Positions 13,212 through 27,300 of a stretch of 64,000 nucleotides of DNA are shown here, piece after piece. Within the stretch, counting starts at the first letter, position 1; each line of letters starts with the position of its first letter. The translations under genes were made by a program, and so were the position numbers. Under the pieces are notes generated by a model. That model was not told where the DNA came from. It did not search any database and worked only from the letters and a program-made list of their open reading frames with translations. Source of the DNA: Litomosoides sigmodontis (lineage: Eukaryota; Nematoda; Chromadorea; Rhabditida; Onchocercidae); NCBI GenBank assembly GCA_963070105.1, contig OY718808.1, positions 62,001 through 126,000 on the forward strand. The letters run 5' to 3'.

Positions 13212-13502
13212 GAGGAAGTCAATAGGCGAATGAGTTGGTTGAGTTGCTTTTGATGTGAGTTGAAATGGTCAGTCGTTCCGAATTGAGAAATGATTAGCTT
13301 GCAAGAATGTTCACTTCCCTTGCACTATTCTGACGACGCCTTCAAGCGTTCCTCATTTCAGCTGCTGGCCCATCCGCCACATCACAATCACTTTTCAAAT
13401 AATAAAATGATATCAACGACAGCTACGTCAGCAGCAGATTGTTGTCGTCATTCTGATAGCAGCACCGCATGCTTCACCGTCCGATATTCACAGCATTATT
13501 AA
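9887..13502 (+). CDS. CPEB1: CPEB1-type cytoplasmic polyadenylation element-binding protein
   Basis: Phase-consistent exons: 9887-9994 and 10223-10320 (tentative), 10554-10696, 10894 to ~10964, 11289-11435, 11631-11720, 11831-11964, 12037-12151, 12229-12410, 12841-13053 and 13362-13502. The N-terminal part is serine-rich ([13 protein letters not shown]). RRM1 has RNP motifs KVFVGGLP and [11 protein letters not shown]2 has TIFIGGVP and [10 protein letters not shown] cysteine/histidine-rich CPEB ZZ-type zinc domain follows ([10 protein letters not shown] ... [17 protein letters not shown] ... ASHKPL). CPEBs bind U-rich elements in mRNA 3' UTRs and control poly(A) tail length and translation in germ cells and early embryos. 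The spacing RRM1-RRM2-ZZ and the PW preceding RRM2 match CPEB1/Orb rather than CPEB2-4. After the zinc domain, an in-phase last exon adds 46 residues rich in His/Ser/Thr. The true first exon is uncertain, and three alternative donors of the same phase exist near 10940-11020. Confidence 0.92.
10722..10755. repeat. 13-bp perfect inverted repeat in a CPEB intron
   Basis: AGTACTTGCGAAA and its exact reverse complement TTTCGCAAGTACT flank an 8-nt loop, within the intron between the serine-rich exon and the exon at 10894. It could fold as a hairpin in the pre-mRNA 25 nt after the donor. Confidence 0.7.
13153..13206. repeat. (AG)n microsatellite
   Basis: About 54 bp of uninterrupted AG dinucleotide in the last CPEB intron. 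A shorter AG run lies at about 6005-6025. Confidence 0.95.
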
Positions 13503-15781
13503 TTGCTGCTTAGAAGCAGAAAGCACTTGAACATTTTTGCGTAAAACTTCGGGATTGGCGAATTGTAGTAGCGAATTTAATTAGTCTAAGTGTTCGCTAA
13601 TCCATCAAATGTTAGTTATTTCGTGTTACTCTTCTTCGAGGTTGCATTGTATTCAGCTTTTACTTGTGTGACGTAAAAATATGAATGAGTTATTCTTGTC
13701 TCACTACACTTGCCGCGCTAGCGGCTGGCTTTTGTGCATGCATTTGCTCGATGTGCATCGTGCCTCGTTTCTTGTGTTTCGAAGGGACATTATCCGAAAT
13801 TTCTCGAATTTGTTGCAGAGGTTCCTCTGCGTTACGCTTTCTCTGCTATCGACTGTCACTCATGAATTTTAGACTGAAACTAGAATTTGCATGATTTAAT
13901 TGCTGTAGAAGGAAGTGCCGTACGCGTAAATGCAGATGTGACGAGAAGTAGCCTAGATCAGATGTGCCAGACTTGTCATTATAATTTAGTTTTTTTGACC
14001 ATAAATAACGAAGAAGTAGTGCAAGATTGGAGTCTCGACCACGTCGAGCAACAGCTGATGTATTCATTCACAGGAAAGGAAATCATTTTTCACGTAGTAG
14101 CTCTTCTTCTCGCTAATTACTCCTTTACTCGCTAATGTCTTCCATGCTACCTGATCTGTGTATGTATGTGATTGTATTCATTTTTCGTTTTTCTTCGCTG
14201 CTAGAGTAGCACGTACATTACGTTGCGCGGAAATCTTCCGCTTCTGGCACAAGCAAAATTTCCGTCACACTTACGCTGTCAATTATATTTCATTTGATTC
14301 CTTCCTTTTTTAGGACAGATAAAAACAGAGTTTAGCCTTCTCATTCATTGCATTACAGAAGGAAATGTGGAGTGAATGGGTGAGGAACAGACAGCTTTTT
14401 GAAATGCACTGCTCTTTGCTTCATTGCTGACTTTGTTCACATTTTTCGTCACGGTAAAGTTCCACTTATCAAGGTAAGATTTCTCGCTGACCATCTTTTC
14501 TCACACTCTGAAAGAAAGCCGAGTACTACCTCACTGCTCACTGCTGACCTCATTAACTAACACCAGTTAGCAAAAACCAGTCCATGAACTCTAGATTGAG
14601 CACATTGACAAGCACCGCAGCTTCACAGCACGACTTTAACGCCCGTCTACGTATGCCACGTATGCTGCTGCTAGAACGAGTGGATTAGTAGAGTGGGAAG
14701 CATTCAATGATACAGAACAGAGTATACCGGTCGCATCACTGAAATTTATTCCTGTCAATTTTCTGTTCATTCCGAATCGGAATCGCATGCGCTTCTTCCA
14801 ATTCTTCCAACAGGGTGCTGTCGGTCAGACCATCGCTCTCGGATTTCTTCCTTTAACACGAAATGTTCCTTTTCTGCAGCCCTGAGGTATTACCTCATAG
14901 TATTTTTCGCTTAAGCACCTGTGACAAGTTTTCATCCAATTCTGCAATTTCCATGACACACACACACACACACACACACACATATGTATGGCATCCATCA
15001 CATACACTCAGCGATAGATGGATGATAGATGCGTCGAAAAAGTTTTGGCTGATTTAGAGTCTTCTCGGATAGCTGAAGGAGTGCTGTAAAAGTGGATAAG
15101 AACTAGTGTGGCTGGGAATGTCGAAAATCCGAAATGAGGTTAGCGCAAATTATGCACATATCTATAAATCATTCCTCACTTAATTAACAAAAGGATTGAT
15201 TTACAACTGCGTAGCCCTTTGCAAACACCACACAAAGGCAATTCATTCATTTATCCTTCATTTTGAGCTTTATCACACGTGCGTCAACATACCACCGTAC
15301 TCATCGAACATTGCCTTTGAGATATGCCGACGCATCCTTTGTTTCACGATGTCGCGCTAACCTTCAATTTCCTCAGCGATTGCAAATCCTTCCTGCGCCG
15401 TTTCATCCACATGCCTTACAATCCAACTCTAAGACACGGATAGTGCTGGTCACTAATTAAACCTCTCCCCTCCTCCCTCTCCCCCTCCCCCCCTCCACGC
15501 ACAGACTCACATATGTATTGCGACTTCTTGCGTTTACCTTCCCACTTACCTGTCTGTGGCAGCATTGATAGCTGCTTACATTTAGGACTAATTCTGATAT
15601 TGCCCATGAAGTTCTTCTTCAATAAAATTCACAATGAAGGTTGATGAATTCAAATAAAGTGAAAATTTTATATTCCGTAATAAGGCTCACATAGGCGGAT
15701 GAAACTGAGAAAGTGAGTGGTACCTAGTAGTGACTTAAGTTTCCGACAAGTAAGCGCAGCTCTTTTAAGTGCAGTAACCTT
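13503..15781. other. intergenic, (AC)n tract, no supported gene
   Basis: Contains an (AC)n microsatellite at about 14956-14982. Open frames on both strands are of chance length. The plus-strand frame at 13887-14135 looks somewhat protein-like but has no recognised motif and no consistent splice partners. Confidence 0.4.
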
Positions 15782-16560
15782 GAAGCGGAAATTTTCTGTT
15801 GATAATGTGCTGCTGTGCTGTGACGACGACTTGATTGTTGCGTCACATCTTCCTGTAATTTGAAGCTCTAATAGAATTAATTCGGCAAATGTTGAATTCT
15901 TAACTTTCCGCACAACACAAATAATTGGGCTTTACTTACGTTTAGGAGACGCATGTAAGCACACGCTTTCCTAAGAAACTTTCTGTTTGCGGTGGAGTTT
16001 AGCTTGCTTAATATTTGATTAGAAACTCACAATTGCTTCATCGGCGGCGACATGCTTGATAGTGGAGTGTTGGGACAGCGGCATTCGTCTAACTAGCAAT
16101 AATCGCTGGACGAATTTGAGAAGAACGACGAAGAGGAAGAAAATGACGCAAACGGCGGTTGCAGCGAGAAACACAGAAAAGCTTGCCAGTCCGACACGCA
16201 CTATCCGAATCCACCTCGCTGGCAAAGGTTTCTAAATAAAGGCAAGTTTACTTCTCCTCCTTCTCCGTGAGATCGATAGCACTGAAAGGAAGTGGCAACC
16301 ATTGTTGTGGATGTGTAGTTCGGATACGGAGCCATTGAACTGTTCCAATTCTGAAATGAAGCACACTGACGCGTAGTTCACCGCCACATCCTTTTCCTCT
16401 CCCAGTATTGTTGTACTTGGCCTGCGCCTTCTTTGCGGATATGGCTGTTTACTGCTAGCATTAGATTGATGTTGAGATAACGCTGCTAATAACGCGTATT
16501 AAATTAATGGCGAGCAATGAACTTACGTCGTATTCCGTCGTGTCATTGAAGACAGCTGAA
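15782..16560 (-). CDS. candidate exons of a single-pass membrane glycoprotein, unknown
   Basis: I do not recognise this protein. On the minus strand, exon-like blocks end at 16527 (FNDTTEYD), start at 16350 (NWNSSMAPYPNYTSTTM), run 16231-16032 (KPLPARWIRIVRVGL, then a ~22-residue hydrophobic segment ending VVLLKFV, then basic RRM) and 15859-15783 (EDVTQQSSRRHSTAA). All four join in phase 0. The first two carry three N-glycosylation sequons (NDT, NSS, NYT) just before the hydrophobic segment; the following blocks are polar and basic, as in the cytoplasmic tail of a type I membrane protein. Start, stop and further exons were not found, so this is partial. It may be an unexpressed coincidence of open frames; the shared phase and sequons argue mildly against that. 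Confidence 0.35.
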
Positions 16561-17371
16561 ACTGCTTTCAAGGTTGTGGAATAATTTGGTAGAAGAAGAA
16601 GTGAAAGAAAGTGAGAAAGCGGTGGGAAGTCGGAGACGCGTGGGTATCGGTGCTTTACCGCAGCTCTTACCGGTTTAGCCGGAACAACTGCCGTAACGGT
16701 TGCTTTTGGGGCAAAACTTTTTATCAAAATTAAAATGTCATAGAGTAAAGTAAACCTTCAGATTCTGTGAAATTCACACATGCTATCGTTATATTATAAA
16801 TTGCATTTGTCGCACTTTTACTTTTGCAAGCATTATTCTTTGATACTGCAACAGAATTACCCCAGTGAGGAAATGAAGTGCGAAAGGTGTTATTTTACAA
16901 GTGTGAAGTTTGAAAATGAAAGAGCAGGTGAAAGAGTGCTGCACACAGGCATATATAATTATCGTTGTACATCGGGCAATGCCATGCCACCTGATGCTTC
17001 CCACTTACATCCAGTTTTGTGGTAACTCTCCACTTCAATAGTTCATACTTTAAAGCTTCAGAATTTCACTGCCAGGTTACAGTTACTGTCCAGTTCAGAG
17101 GATTTGCAGTGCGAAACTAACTGAACGGTTCATCAAAAACATAAAGCAGCTGTCTCATCCCACTGTTCGTATCATCTGGTACTGTGTGTATTTCTTTCCA
17201 GTTCGCTTGTTCAATTTCCAGGATACATTCTTCCATTTCACTCTCACTCATATCCCACGTCAGTGCCATCCCGTTGTCGTGTGTGATGAATGTGCAAGAA
17301 ATCTTCGATTCATTCCAATGCGTCTTAATTTAGAAAGTAAAATTCGAAACATCATCTTAATGCATGTCACG

Positions 17372-17412
<41 letters not shown>

Positions 17413-18114
17413 CTCTCCGACAGAACTAACAATGCTGTAATTACTTCCACCATTGCTTGTACTAAATTTCCTCGCGTGGCAAACTGCAAGAGCAAGCAGA
17501 GAGAAGCAACCATCCGGAGCACGAGCATTATGAAAAAATGTGGAATGGAGCTTTCACGGCACGGCTTATTCATTTATGTGTTACAGCAAAATTCAGCAAC
17601 AAAGCTGAAATTGCGTAGCAAACAGTTTGAAGGAATCTATCGTACTAGCAATAGTGCGGTGGACATCGACGACCCTTCCACGCAGTGCTAACGCAATTAA
17701 GCGTCAGCGTTAGGCATCAATCGATGCGACCAATTAACGTCCCAGTACGATCGGTGTTAAAGCTTTCCGTTTCCATGTCAAACTAAGCTTCACACTTTAT
17801 GCATTTCATTACTAGCATGTAGTGCGTGGGAAAGTTGAGCCGCTTATACTTATACTACTACTGCTGCTACTGTTTTCATTGAAATGGAAGAGGAAGCAAG
17901 CAGCGTCGATCAAATCACGTCACGCATGTGTGTGCGAATTCCTTTACAGCAGTGCACTTCATTTCCACGTATTAATGCACTTAATGATGAAAGATGCGCA
18001 TTCAAGCACTGCAGTGGATGAAGACAAAAGTGAATAAATTTGGCGAGAAGCAGGAAGATTGCTCACAGTGCGGATGACCTAAAGTTTAAAGTTCGTCCGC
18101 ACAAAGTTTATATT
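16561..18114. other. no supported gene; (CT)n tract
   Basis: Holds a (CT)n/(TC)n microsatellite at about 17373-17406 and short open frames of chance length. Upstream exons of the minus-strand membrane-protein candidate may lie in 16561-16730 (a frame including FAPKATVTAVVPAKP with a GTAAGA donor), but its phase does not fit the next block. Confidence 0.35.
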
Positions 18115-21100
18115 TCACGCAGCAGTACATTTCGGGCGAACGAACGCTTCGATGATGTCATGATTGTCCACGCGAGTAAGATAAAGCGCTGAACGTCGCA
18201 AGCTCATTGTTGGTAATTCGATCCAATTGTTAGATCGGAAATCATATGCTTCTGTTTCGCCTATAGTGCCAACCATGCCTCCATAACCTCCGGCAACCAC
18301 TACTTGGTTATTTAATACTTCTATACCGAAATTCGAGCTGAAACAAAATGGACAGTTTGGGTTGTGTGACCAGTGTGTTAACGCAGTAGACTACGTTATC
18401 TTCATTTCGTCCGCACTTTCAAATCGAATTTGCAAATTAACCGTGGTCGATTCATCGACCGCAGACAGTGCCATTTTCCTTCTCTCGCGTCGATGAATTC
18501 ACATGTTTGCAAACGATTGGTGCCGTCAAAACCTCCACATATGAATACAACACCTTCCAGAGTAGCCGCACCGACACCTGATCGCTGAAACGTGTTTGGT
18601 AAGAACCAAATAATCCGTGCGGAATACTTGGATGATGCAAATTCTGCTGGATGTAGAAGAGCGACAAGTGACTGACCCGGCTTGTCATGTTGCTACTCAT
18701 AATGAACCAGCGATCACGTTGTGGTTCGTAGTATTCAACGCTCGAATGGCAGTTCATTCCGTCAAAACCACCGATTGCATATGCTACATTTTTCATTATC
18801 ACGCAGTGGCCGTCACTTCTGCAACTTCACTTTTTATAAGGTATAGAGAAGGTAGTGGCCCGAATACTATCCATGTTCTTTTTTTCATTAATTCAGCAAA
18901 GATTTAGAATTAATTCACTTCAAGCATCGCTTCCAGCACAGCAATTTACGTCGTACTTCAGTTCAACTCGTAACTCATTCTCAACCTTGTCAATTTGAAG
19001 TAACCTTCTGACGCTCATTTCGGCGATTCGATGCCACTGATTCCTCGGTATATGCAAAATCTCAGCAGATCTCAAACGATCGTGGTTGTTATAACCACCT
19101 ATTGCTATAATTCGTTCCGGATCCAGCAAACCGCATCCAACGTAGCACCGCTGATCGTACATTGGTGCAGCCTCCGTACATTGCTACAAATTGACCACTT
19201 TTGATTTAAAATCTCAACTCCACTTTTAAGATTTTCTTTTAGAAATGTTCCTCGCACGCTTTATACAAGTGAAGCTTTGAATGGATTCTAAATTATTCTC
19301 CATGAAAGCAAATCCATGTGACATTCATGAGCTGAGCAACACTTGAATTTAATTCATCCACCTTTGGTTAAAATTCTCCGAAAGCAATTTTGGATCCGGA
19401 AAAAATGGATTAAAAAAAATCTACCTGATTCGTTAAACTAAATCTTCTCGTTGACCGGTAATATTCAGCACCATTGAAGCCACCAATTGTAAACAAATGT
19501 TCACCAGTGTTGATGACAGCATGATAAGCGCGTGGTAACTCAAAAAGCTTCAGCTCCGAACGTACCCATTTTTGGGCGCGGGAATCGAGCGCTTCCACCA
19601 ACATCGTTGGGCCTACGTTGGACCAACCACCTAGCAAAGTCAAATTGATGACGCTTTGGATTTCATATCTTTAAAATTTTTCAAATTTCTGGAACTTCAA
19701 GAAAATTATCGGTCACGGAGCTATTACCACTTGCGAGCAAAACTGAATTTGGTAAACGTGGTTCATTTTCACTGAAGCCGACAGTATCATTCCGTCCGCG
19801 AAGCTCCTCACGCAATCGCACCGCACCTCCGCTATCGTGATCGTTTGCCTCAAATTTTACAATTATTCAGTGCAAACATAACTGAAATTTTCAACTTCTA
19901 TCAAAGGTACTGTGAAAGGTCCCTCGGTGCTCCTGTAAAACTGACCGTAATCCACTTTCGAACCATCGTTGTTTCTTCATTTTGGTTGATATTTAAATAC
20001 CTGTCGCATAGTAACTTTAGGATCTCTGTTTCAGAAAGGCTGGAATTGAATCTTTTGGGAAAACGATTGAGAAATAAAATTCAAAGTTCTATTATCTTAG
20101 CCGTATGCAAATTATTAAGCATTGTAATTAGCAATAGCGATTTTTGGGCACACAAAGGTTGTTGTAGATTAAAACGTAAAATTAGCTAATTTTGCATCTT
20201 TTTAAAATTCAACTAATGCTGCTAATCTGATTGGGAGGAAGCACTGCTTCCGATTTGTCTTCAACGGTGGATGTCATAAACTGTGAAAGCTCTTTGTAGC
20301 CAAGCTGTGAAAGGGATTGTTCTGTTCTATCAACAACAACAACAATAGCGACAGCAGTAGATGTCAATTTGCTAGAAACCATTGTTTCGATATTTTAAGA
20401 CAATAAGCTAAATTAAAAGGAACAAACGAAATGGTGAAACTGACGCAAGAAAAGTGTTGTTTGCTAGTAATCGGTCAAATTGACGTACAATTATTTTCCA
20501 TAATTTTTGAGCTAGAGGTACGTGACGATTTTCTGAAATGCGCGCTATCAGTGTGGAACGCCTTGTCGCCTTCGGTGGCGCACTTTTGACGAGATGATTA
20601 ATGACGAATGAGAAGCAGTTGGTGCTGACCCTCCGTCTGTTGCTTTTGAAATCATGGAAATTCATCGGCAGAGAATACCTGCTTTGTGATATGCAAGAAC
20701 TAGCGAATCAGCGTTTACTTTGGCGACAATCACCTCAGATATAAGTTCCAGCAATGGGTCGATCAGCAAATACGATGCAATGTCTAATATCTGTTAAAAA
20801 ATGAAATTAATGTCGCAAAGGTGAGTTGCGTGGCGGGCGGAGTCTTCTTAGCATACGTGCGTCAGCTCATTCTGCAAGGAGTTAGCAGCAATTCCACTCC
20901 TACAACAATAAGGCAAATGCGAAAAGTCTGCGGGGAAGTTGACGGTCACATGCGCGCTTACGCACCTACTTACACTTACGTAAACGCTGAAGTGTGAAAA
21001 TGAGTGACCGTGCTAGCCATACCTCAAACGCTTTTTGCAGGCTCATCCACTGCAGATTTGGTACTTCCCACTTATTTTCACTCATAAGTCGGCTGAGAAC

Positions 21101-21580
21101 GGCACAACAGTGCAAGAATTCCTCGCCCTGAAATGCGTTACGAGAGAGATGCGAGAGATTCTGCTCCTTCACAATGAAGGAGTGCGTGGAGGCTAATTAA
21201 TGCATTTGTCGTGGAAATTGCACAAAGAGTGTAACGGTTGGCAAACCTTAGTTCTGTCAAAATTCAACAATTTAGACTTTGTCTCTGAGAAGCCACCGTA
21301 GAATGCAGCTCGAAAATACGGTGAAATTTGCGCGAATTCTTTCCAGTCTATTGCAATCTTCAAGGAAAGATTGGAAGTTAAAGTGGAAATTAGCTTCTTC
21401 TTTCATTCATTTTAGGATTGTTGGAAGCGAAAGCTGACAAGAGTGGATGGATGGATGAGCTACGCTACCACGGTATTTCTGTTGAGAATGACGATGGCGT
21501 TGCTGGCAGCTTGCAGTTGCGATTTCCGTAGCTCTTCAGGCGTCTCGTTCCCGTGAACTGTTGCCGCAGTAGCGTTGGCA

Positions 21581-21616
<36 letters not shown>

Positions 21617-21897
21617 GTGGATTTCGTCCTGGACCCGATGGTCGGTGAGGCGGTTGAGACTGATAAGGATGACAATGATGATGTCAATGGAAGAGAGCCG
21701 TAGCCAACGGCATCTTCGGAGCTTGTTGGTGCAGGCGTTGCTGATAAAGTTTCACTTGTTGAGGAAGATGATTTAGTTGGCAGTGGCGGTGTAACCGTTG
21801 CTGCCCCAACAGGATGACCGTAACTTCTGCTGATGCGCTTTCCCCTTGATACTTCCACTAGGAATTCATCCAATGAGCTACGCTTCGCTCCACTCAT
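18115..21897 (-). CDS. BTB-BACK-Kelch protein, probable Cullin-3 adaptor
   Basis: The minus-strand C-terminal half has six Kelch-type blades with the double-Gly motif: LLASGGWSNVGP (split by an intron), FTIGGFNGAEYY, IAIGGYNNHDRLRS, YAIGGFDGMNCHSS, FICGGFDGTNRLQT and VVAGGYGGMVGT, ending VRPKCTAA and TGA. Upstream are exons 21357-21247 (BTB core, ISPYFRAAFYGGFSETKSK), 21127-21023, 20790-20679 (ILDIASYLLIDPLLELIS), one starting at 20532 (QFDRLLANNTFLA) and one starting near 20305 (LGYKELSQFM), which fit BTB helices and the BACK domain, mostly in phase. A 145-codon exon at 21897-21460 (MSGAKRSSLDEFLVEV ..., Ser/Thr/Pro-rich with a 10-residue polyglutamine run) probably supplies the N terminus, by splicing before its in-frame stop. 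BTB-Kelch proteins commonly link substrates to Cullin-3 ubiquitin ligase. Orthology within the large KLHL family cannot be settled by eye, and junctions between 20.4 and 19.7 kb are incomplete. Confidence 0.85.
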
Positions 21898-22670
21898 ATA
21901 CGTCCTTTTATATGAAACGAATGTAATTTACGCAAAAAGTTCTCAGTTCCGCAAAACCCGCAGAAATCGGTAATTAATTCGAAGGGAAAAAACGAAAACT
22001 CCCTTCTCCCTCCTCACTTCTCTTTCTCTCTCCCCACTGTTTGTATGCATGTGGGTACTTCTTCAAGGAATTTGCTAAACAGATTGTTCGATTTAGCAAA
22101 TTTGATAGCAAAGAAATGTCTTCACCTGGTGATGTTGACGTATTCAGTCTGAAATTTCTTGGAAATTTTGAGCATTGGTAGGTTCGTATGAAGATGACCT
22201 TATATTATAATAGAAGCTTGGTATTTGAAATTACGCATTAAGCCTATAGTTGAGGCTCATAGTAACTGTGATCACTGAAAAGCTAGATTTGGTAGGATGG
22301 GGATCTCCCGGCTCTTTTGCCATTGCTTCACGCTGCTTTATTTAATTTGATTTAGCACATTCCTATTGAAGTTCAAAACACATCAGTAAGTCGTACATAG
22401 GGCGCTGAATGAACTTTTGCTTCGACGCCTTGTCTGGTCACTTTTGGCGCCGTTGAGAACAGCGCATGCATAAAAAATAGTGATGAACTGAATGTTGAGC
22501 GGGTTGTAACTGTAGTGGAATTAACGCGGTTTTAGCCCGACCGTCCGCGGGCGGTGTAAGGACGTGTAAATGATTTGCAGTGCTAATTCAGAGCTATTTA
22601 TCACCTTTCTCTCAAAAGTCACTGTGCTGAAATTTTTTTTAGCGCCTTAACGGGCAAATCACGTTTACGC
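21898..22670. other. 5' flank of the Kelch gene, no gene seen
   Basis: Between the Kelch gene start and the AT satellite. No coding signal seen; it may include the Kelch promoter. Confidence 0.35.
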
Positions 22671-24363
<1,693 letters not shown>

Positions 24364-27300
24364 ATGCAGATCCACTCACCGAAGGACAGTCAGCATTTGA
24401 TGAAAGACCCACCGCCATTACCACAATTCGAGCTAGCCAAGTGGGGTAAGTTAAGCTTCTCAGTTGCTTGCCAGCACAAAGCAGTGCTTCGTAGGAGTTC
24501 AGGTGTACTTTCATCCACAGACCGAATATTATGGCTACAGCCCAGATGACTTCATTCCATCAGTTATCTTCCTCACTTAGATGATGAAACTTCGTTGTAT
24601 ACTTGGAGGTTATTGCTCGGTTATTTTCATCCGAAACTTTTAGGTAATGAAGGGAAAACTGTCACGTGGACAGATGTCACAGTACAAGTACCGTTTGCCG
24701 GGAAGTCGTTGCTGAAACGTCTCCGAATCGTCCGAGAATCGGGAAAGACAAAAACCATACTTAGCGGAGGTTGATTAGCAATTTCCTTCATTACAGAAGA
24801 GGATTTTCGTGGGAGTTGTGAATGTTAGAGTTCGAAAGAGCTTTTTCCCAGCTCCTGCAGGAATATGTGCCAGAGACTCACTGATTCATTCCTTTACAGT
24901 CTCCGGTTATGCGATGCCCGGCACAACGCTCGCAATTATGGGAAGCAGGCAGGATTTTTCCGCAACCTTTCAGTAATAGCGTAGGGTCGGAGGGATTGAA
25001 TGAGTGAGTTGATGTTAAGTAGTGTAATTGCAATGAGGCGATGATAAGGCATGTGGTTGCAGTGGAACGGGTAAGACTGCCCTCTTGAATGCACTCACAA
25101 TGAATGTGCCAAGCGACGTCGACGTGAAAGGTAATAATAAAAGTTGAACAATGACATTAATTAATTCTTTATACATTAATGGACCATCGCTCTCCAGACA
25201 TTGCGACGACGAGTAGACCAAAAGGAGTTAACAGAAGCCAACTTCATAAGTTAAGCTTAAAAATCTGATTTTAAATTCAGAAAGGTGAGATTGGTGGAAA
25301 AAAAACTTCCTATTCAAGCATCAATCCTTGAAGAAATGTTTGTTGAGAACTACTTACTTTTCCGTCTTCCCAGTATTTCGATTGAAATTGCTAGTAATCT
25401 GATAAAAGTGAATTACAAACTTGATTCAGGCAAAATAATGGTGAACGGTGAAGAACTATCGTCCACTGATATGCATCGTATATCGCGGTACGTGCACCAG
25501 GACGATGTATTCATCGGAACATTGACCGTACGGGAGCAACTCATCTATTCGGTACTGTTTGTTTTCATCCAGCTAAAGGGAAATAAATTTGTAGCAGGGC
25601 TCAGCAAGCGTTAAGTCGGTCTGGGACAGAAAGGATAAGGGCAAGACGTTCGTGCTTCCATATCACTGGTGGCGGTACAGCTCTTGCATCCATTCTGAAA
25701 CGCTTTTAGGCAGAACTCCAAATGGGTCACAGTACTACGAAAGCTGATAGACTAAAGCGGGTAGAAGAAGTGCTCAAAGAGGTCAGTTAACTGACTCTGT
25801 TGAATTACGTTTCAAGAGTTGTATGACAAACTGCAACAGGTTCATATTTCACACTATGCTAAGCCAATTTACGTTGGCTGACATGATCGAGCATCCTGCT
25901 TCATGAACTTTGTAAAATTGTTTAATTAGCTGTCTAATTTCGATCAACTTCTTCACCCCTGACATATTTCTCCTTATTTAGCTTGGTCTAAAAAGGTGCG
26001 AAACAACGTTAATTGGTGTTACGAATAGACTTAAAGGCATCTCTTGTGGTGAAAGTAAACGTCTTGCATTTGCATGTGAAGTAAGTGCTGCCCGTTAGTT
26101 TGCCCTAACTGAAATTAACTTGCCCCCCCCCCCTTCACTTAAGCCATCATGCTATGCATAGAAGGAAGCAAATGATCAACAGTTAAGTGAGTCTCGCCTT
26201 CCCTAAATTGAGGTCTGTGCAGAACGCCGAACTGGTGGTGAGGAGAAATTTTGACAAGGGCAATGAAGGCACCAAGCGGTGAAGTATCCCGATTCACAAA
26301 CCAACACTTTTGTGTACATATGGCTGAAATTACGTTGAAAGCTTTCTTCATGTAGGTATATCGAGAGAGCGGCTTGACATTGGCGAGGCCAACAGCTGTT
26401 TTTAGATTCTCACCGATCCACTCATCTTGTTTTGCGACGAGCCAACATCTGGTCTGGATTCTTTCATGGCTGTACAAGTTGTGAATTGCCTGAAAGATAT
26501 GGCCAAGAAAGGAAAAACAATAATCACCACGATCCACCAACCCTCTAGCCAAGTATTCAATATGTTTGACAAGTTGGTAACGAAAGCTATAACACTTTTT
26601 GAATTTAATGCTTTGAGGTTCTGGAAGGTCATGCACCACTTAAATGACTCGCCTCATTGGCAATGACGACAGTGTAAAGTCACTTGAATGTTTCAAGATT
26701 CTCATTCATTGAGCATTTAACGATACTGATAGCTCCTAGAAAAGTATGTATTTCATCTGACAGGAAAACAGGATCAGCGCAAGTCGTCCACAGCAATTTT
26801 AGCAGCGCCAAATTTAGGGAGTGAATAGCCTCTGACATTTCAGTGTGTGCTTCATGTCAATGGGCAAAGTTATTTACTTCGGTCCAATTACAGAAGTGTG
26901 CAAGTTCTTCAGAAGGTTCGCCCTATTGCCATTGCCAACTATCTCGTCGCTTTATCATTCTAAGCTAACTTCATTTCTTCTCATTTCTCACAAAGCCAAT
27001 AAGGGCCAGTAAGGACTGCCTCCTCAGTGGTCGGATGACATGGGAAATCATTTTCAAATTTAGCGTTGGATTCATATGTCCTGAAACGTATAATCCGGCG
27101 GATCATGTTATTAAGACGCTCTCTGTCACGCAAAATGAGCAAGAATGTCAAACGAGAGTTGACGTAAGTGTGATAATCCTGCTTGCACAAATCCCTCCAA
27201 CTCTTAAGGTGCTTAAAATCGAAGGCAATCTCTCAACTCAGTTCTGCGTTTCTTTGAACAAAGCTCTTTATCTGCAATTCTTTCTAATCTCTTCCCTTTT

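Noticed and set aside
13887..14135. Plus-strand 82-codon frame with CQTCHYNL
   Set aside because: Looks protein-like, but no zinc-binding pattern, no partner exons and ordinary chance length.
16232..16251. A 20-nt GT...AG segment that would join two in-phase blocks
   Set aside because: Introns this short are not credible in nematodes; a 67-nt intron from the donor after STTM gives the same phase. Similar 16-25 nt GT...AG coincidences near 7901, 8368, 55470 and 57220 were also discounted.
26139..26639. 166-codon minus-strand open frame
   Set aside because: Antisense shadow of the ABCG Walker B exon and neighbouring intron; the plus strand carries the conserved motifs.
26573..26844. Apparent +1 frameshift between ABCG exons 8 and 9
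   Set aside because: Using the donor GTTGGT four bases earlier restores the frame and an overall length divisible by three, so no frameshift is needed.
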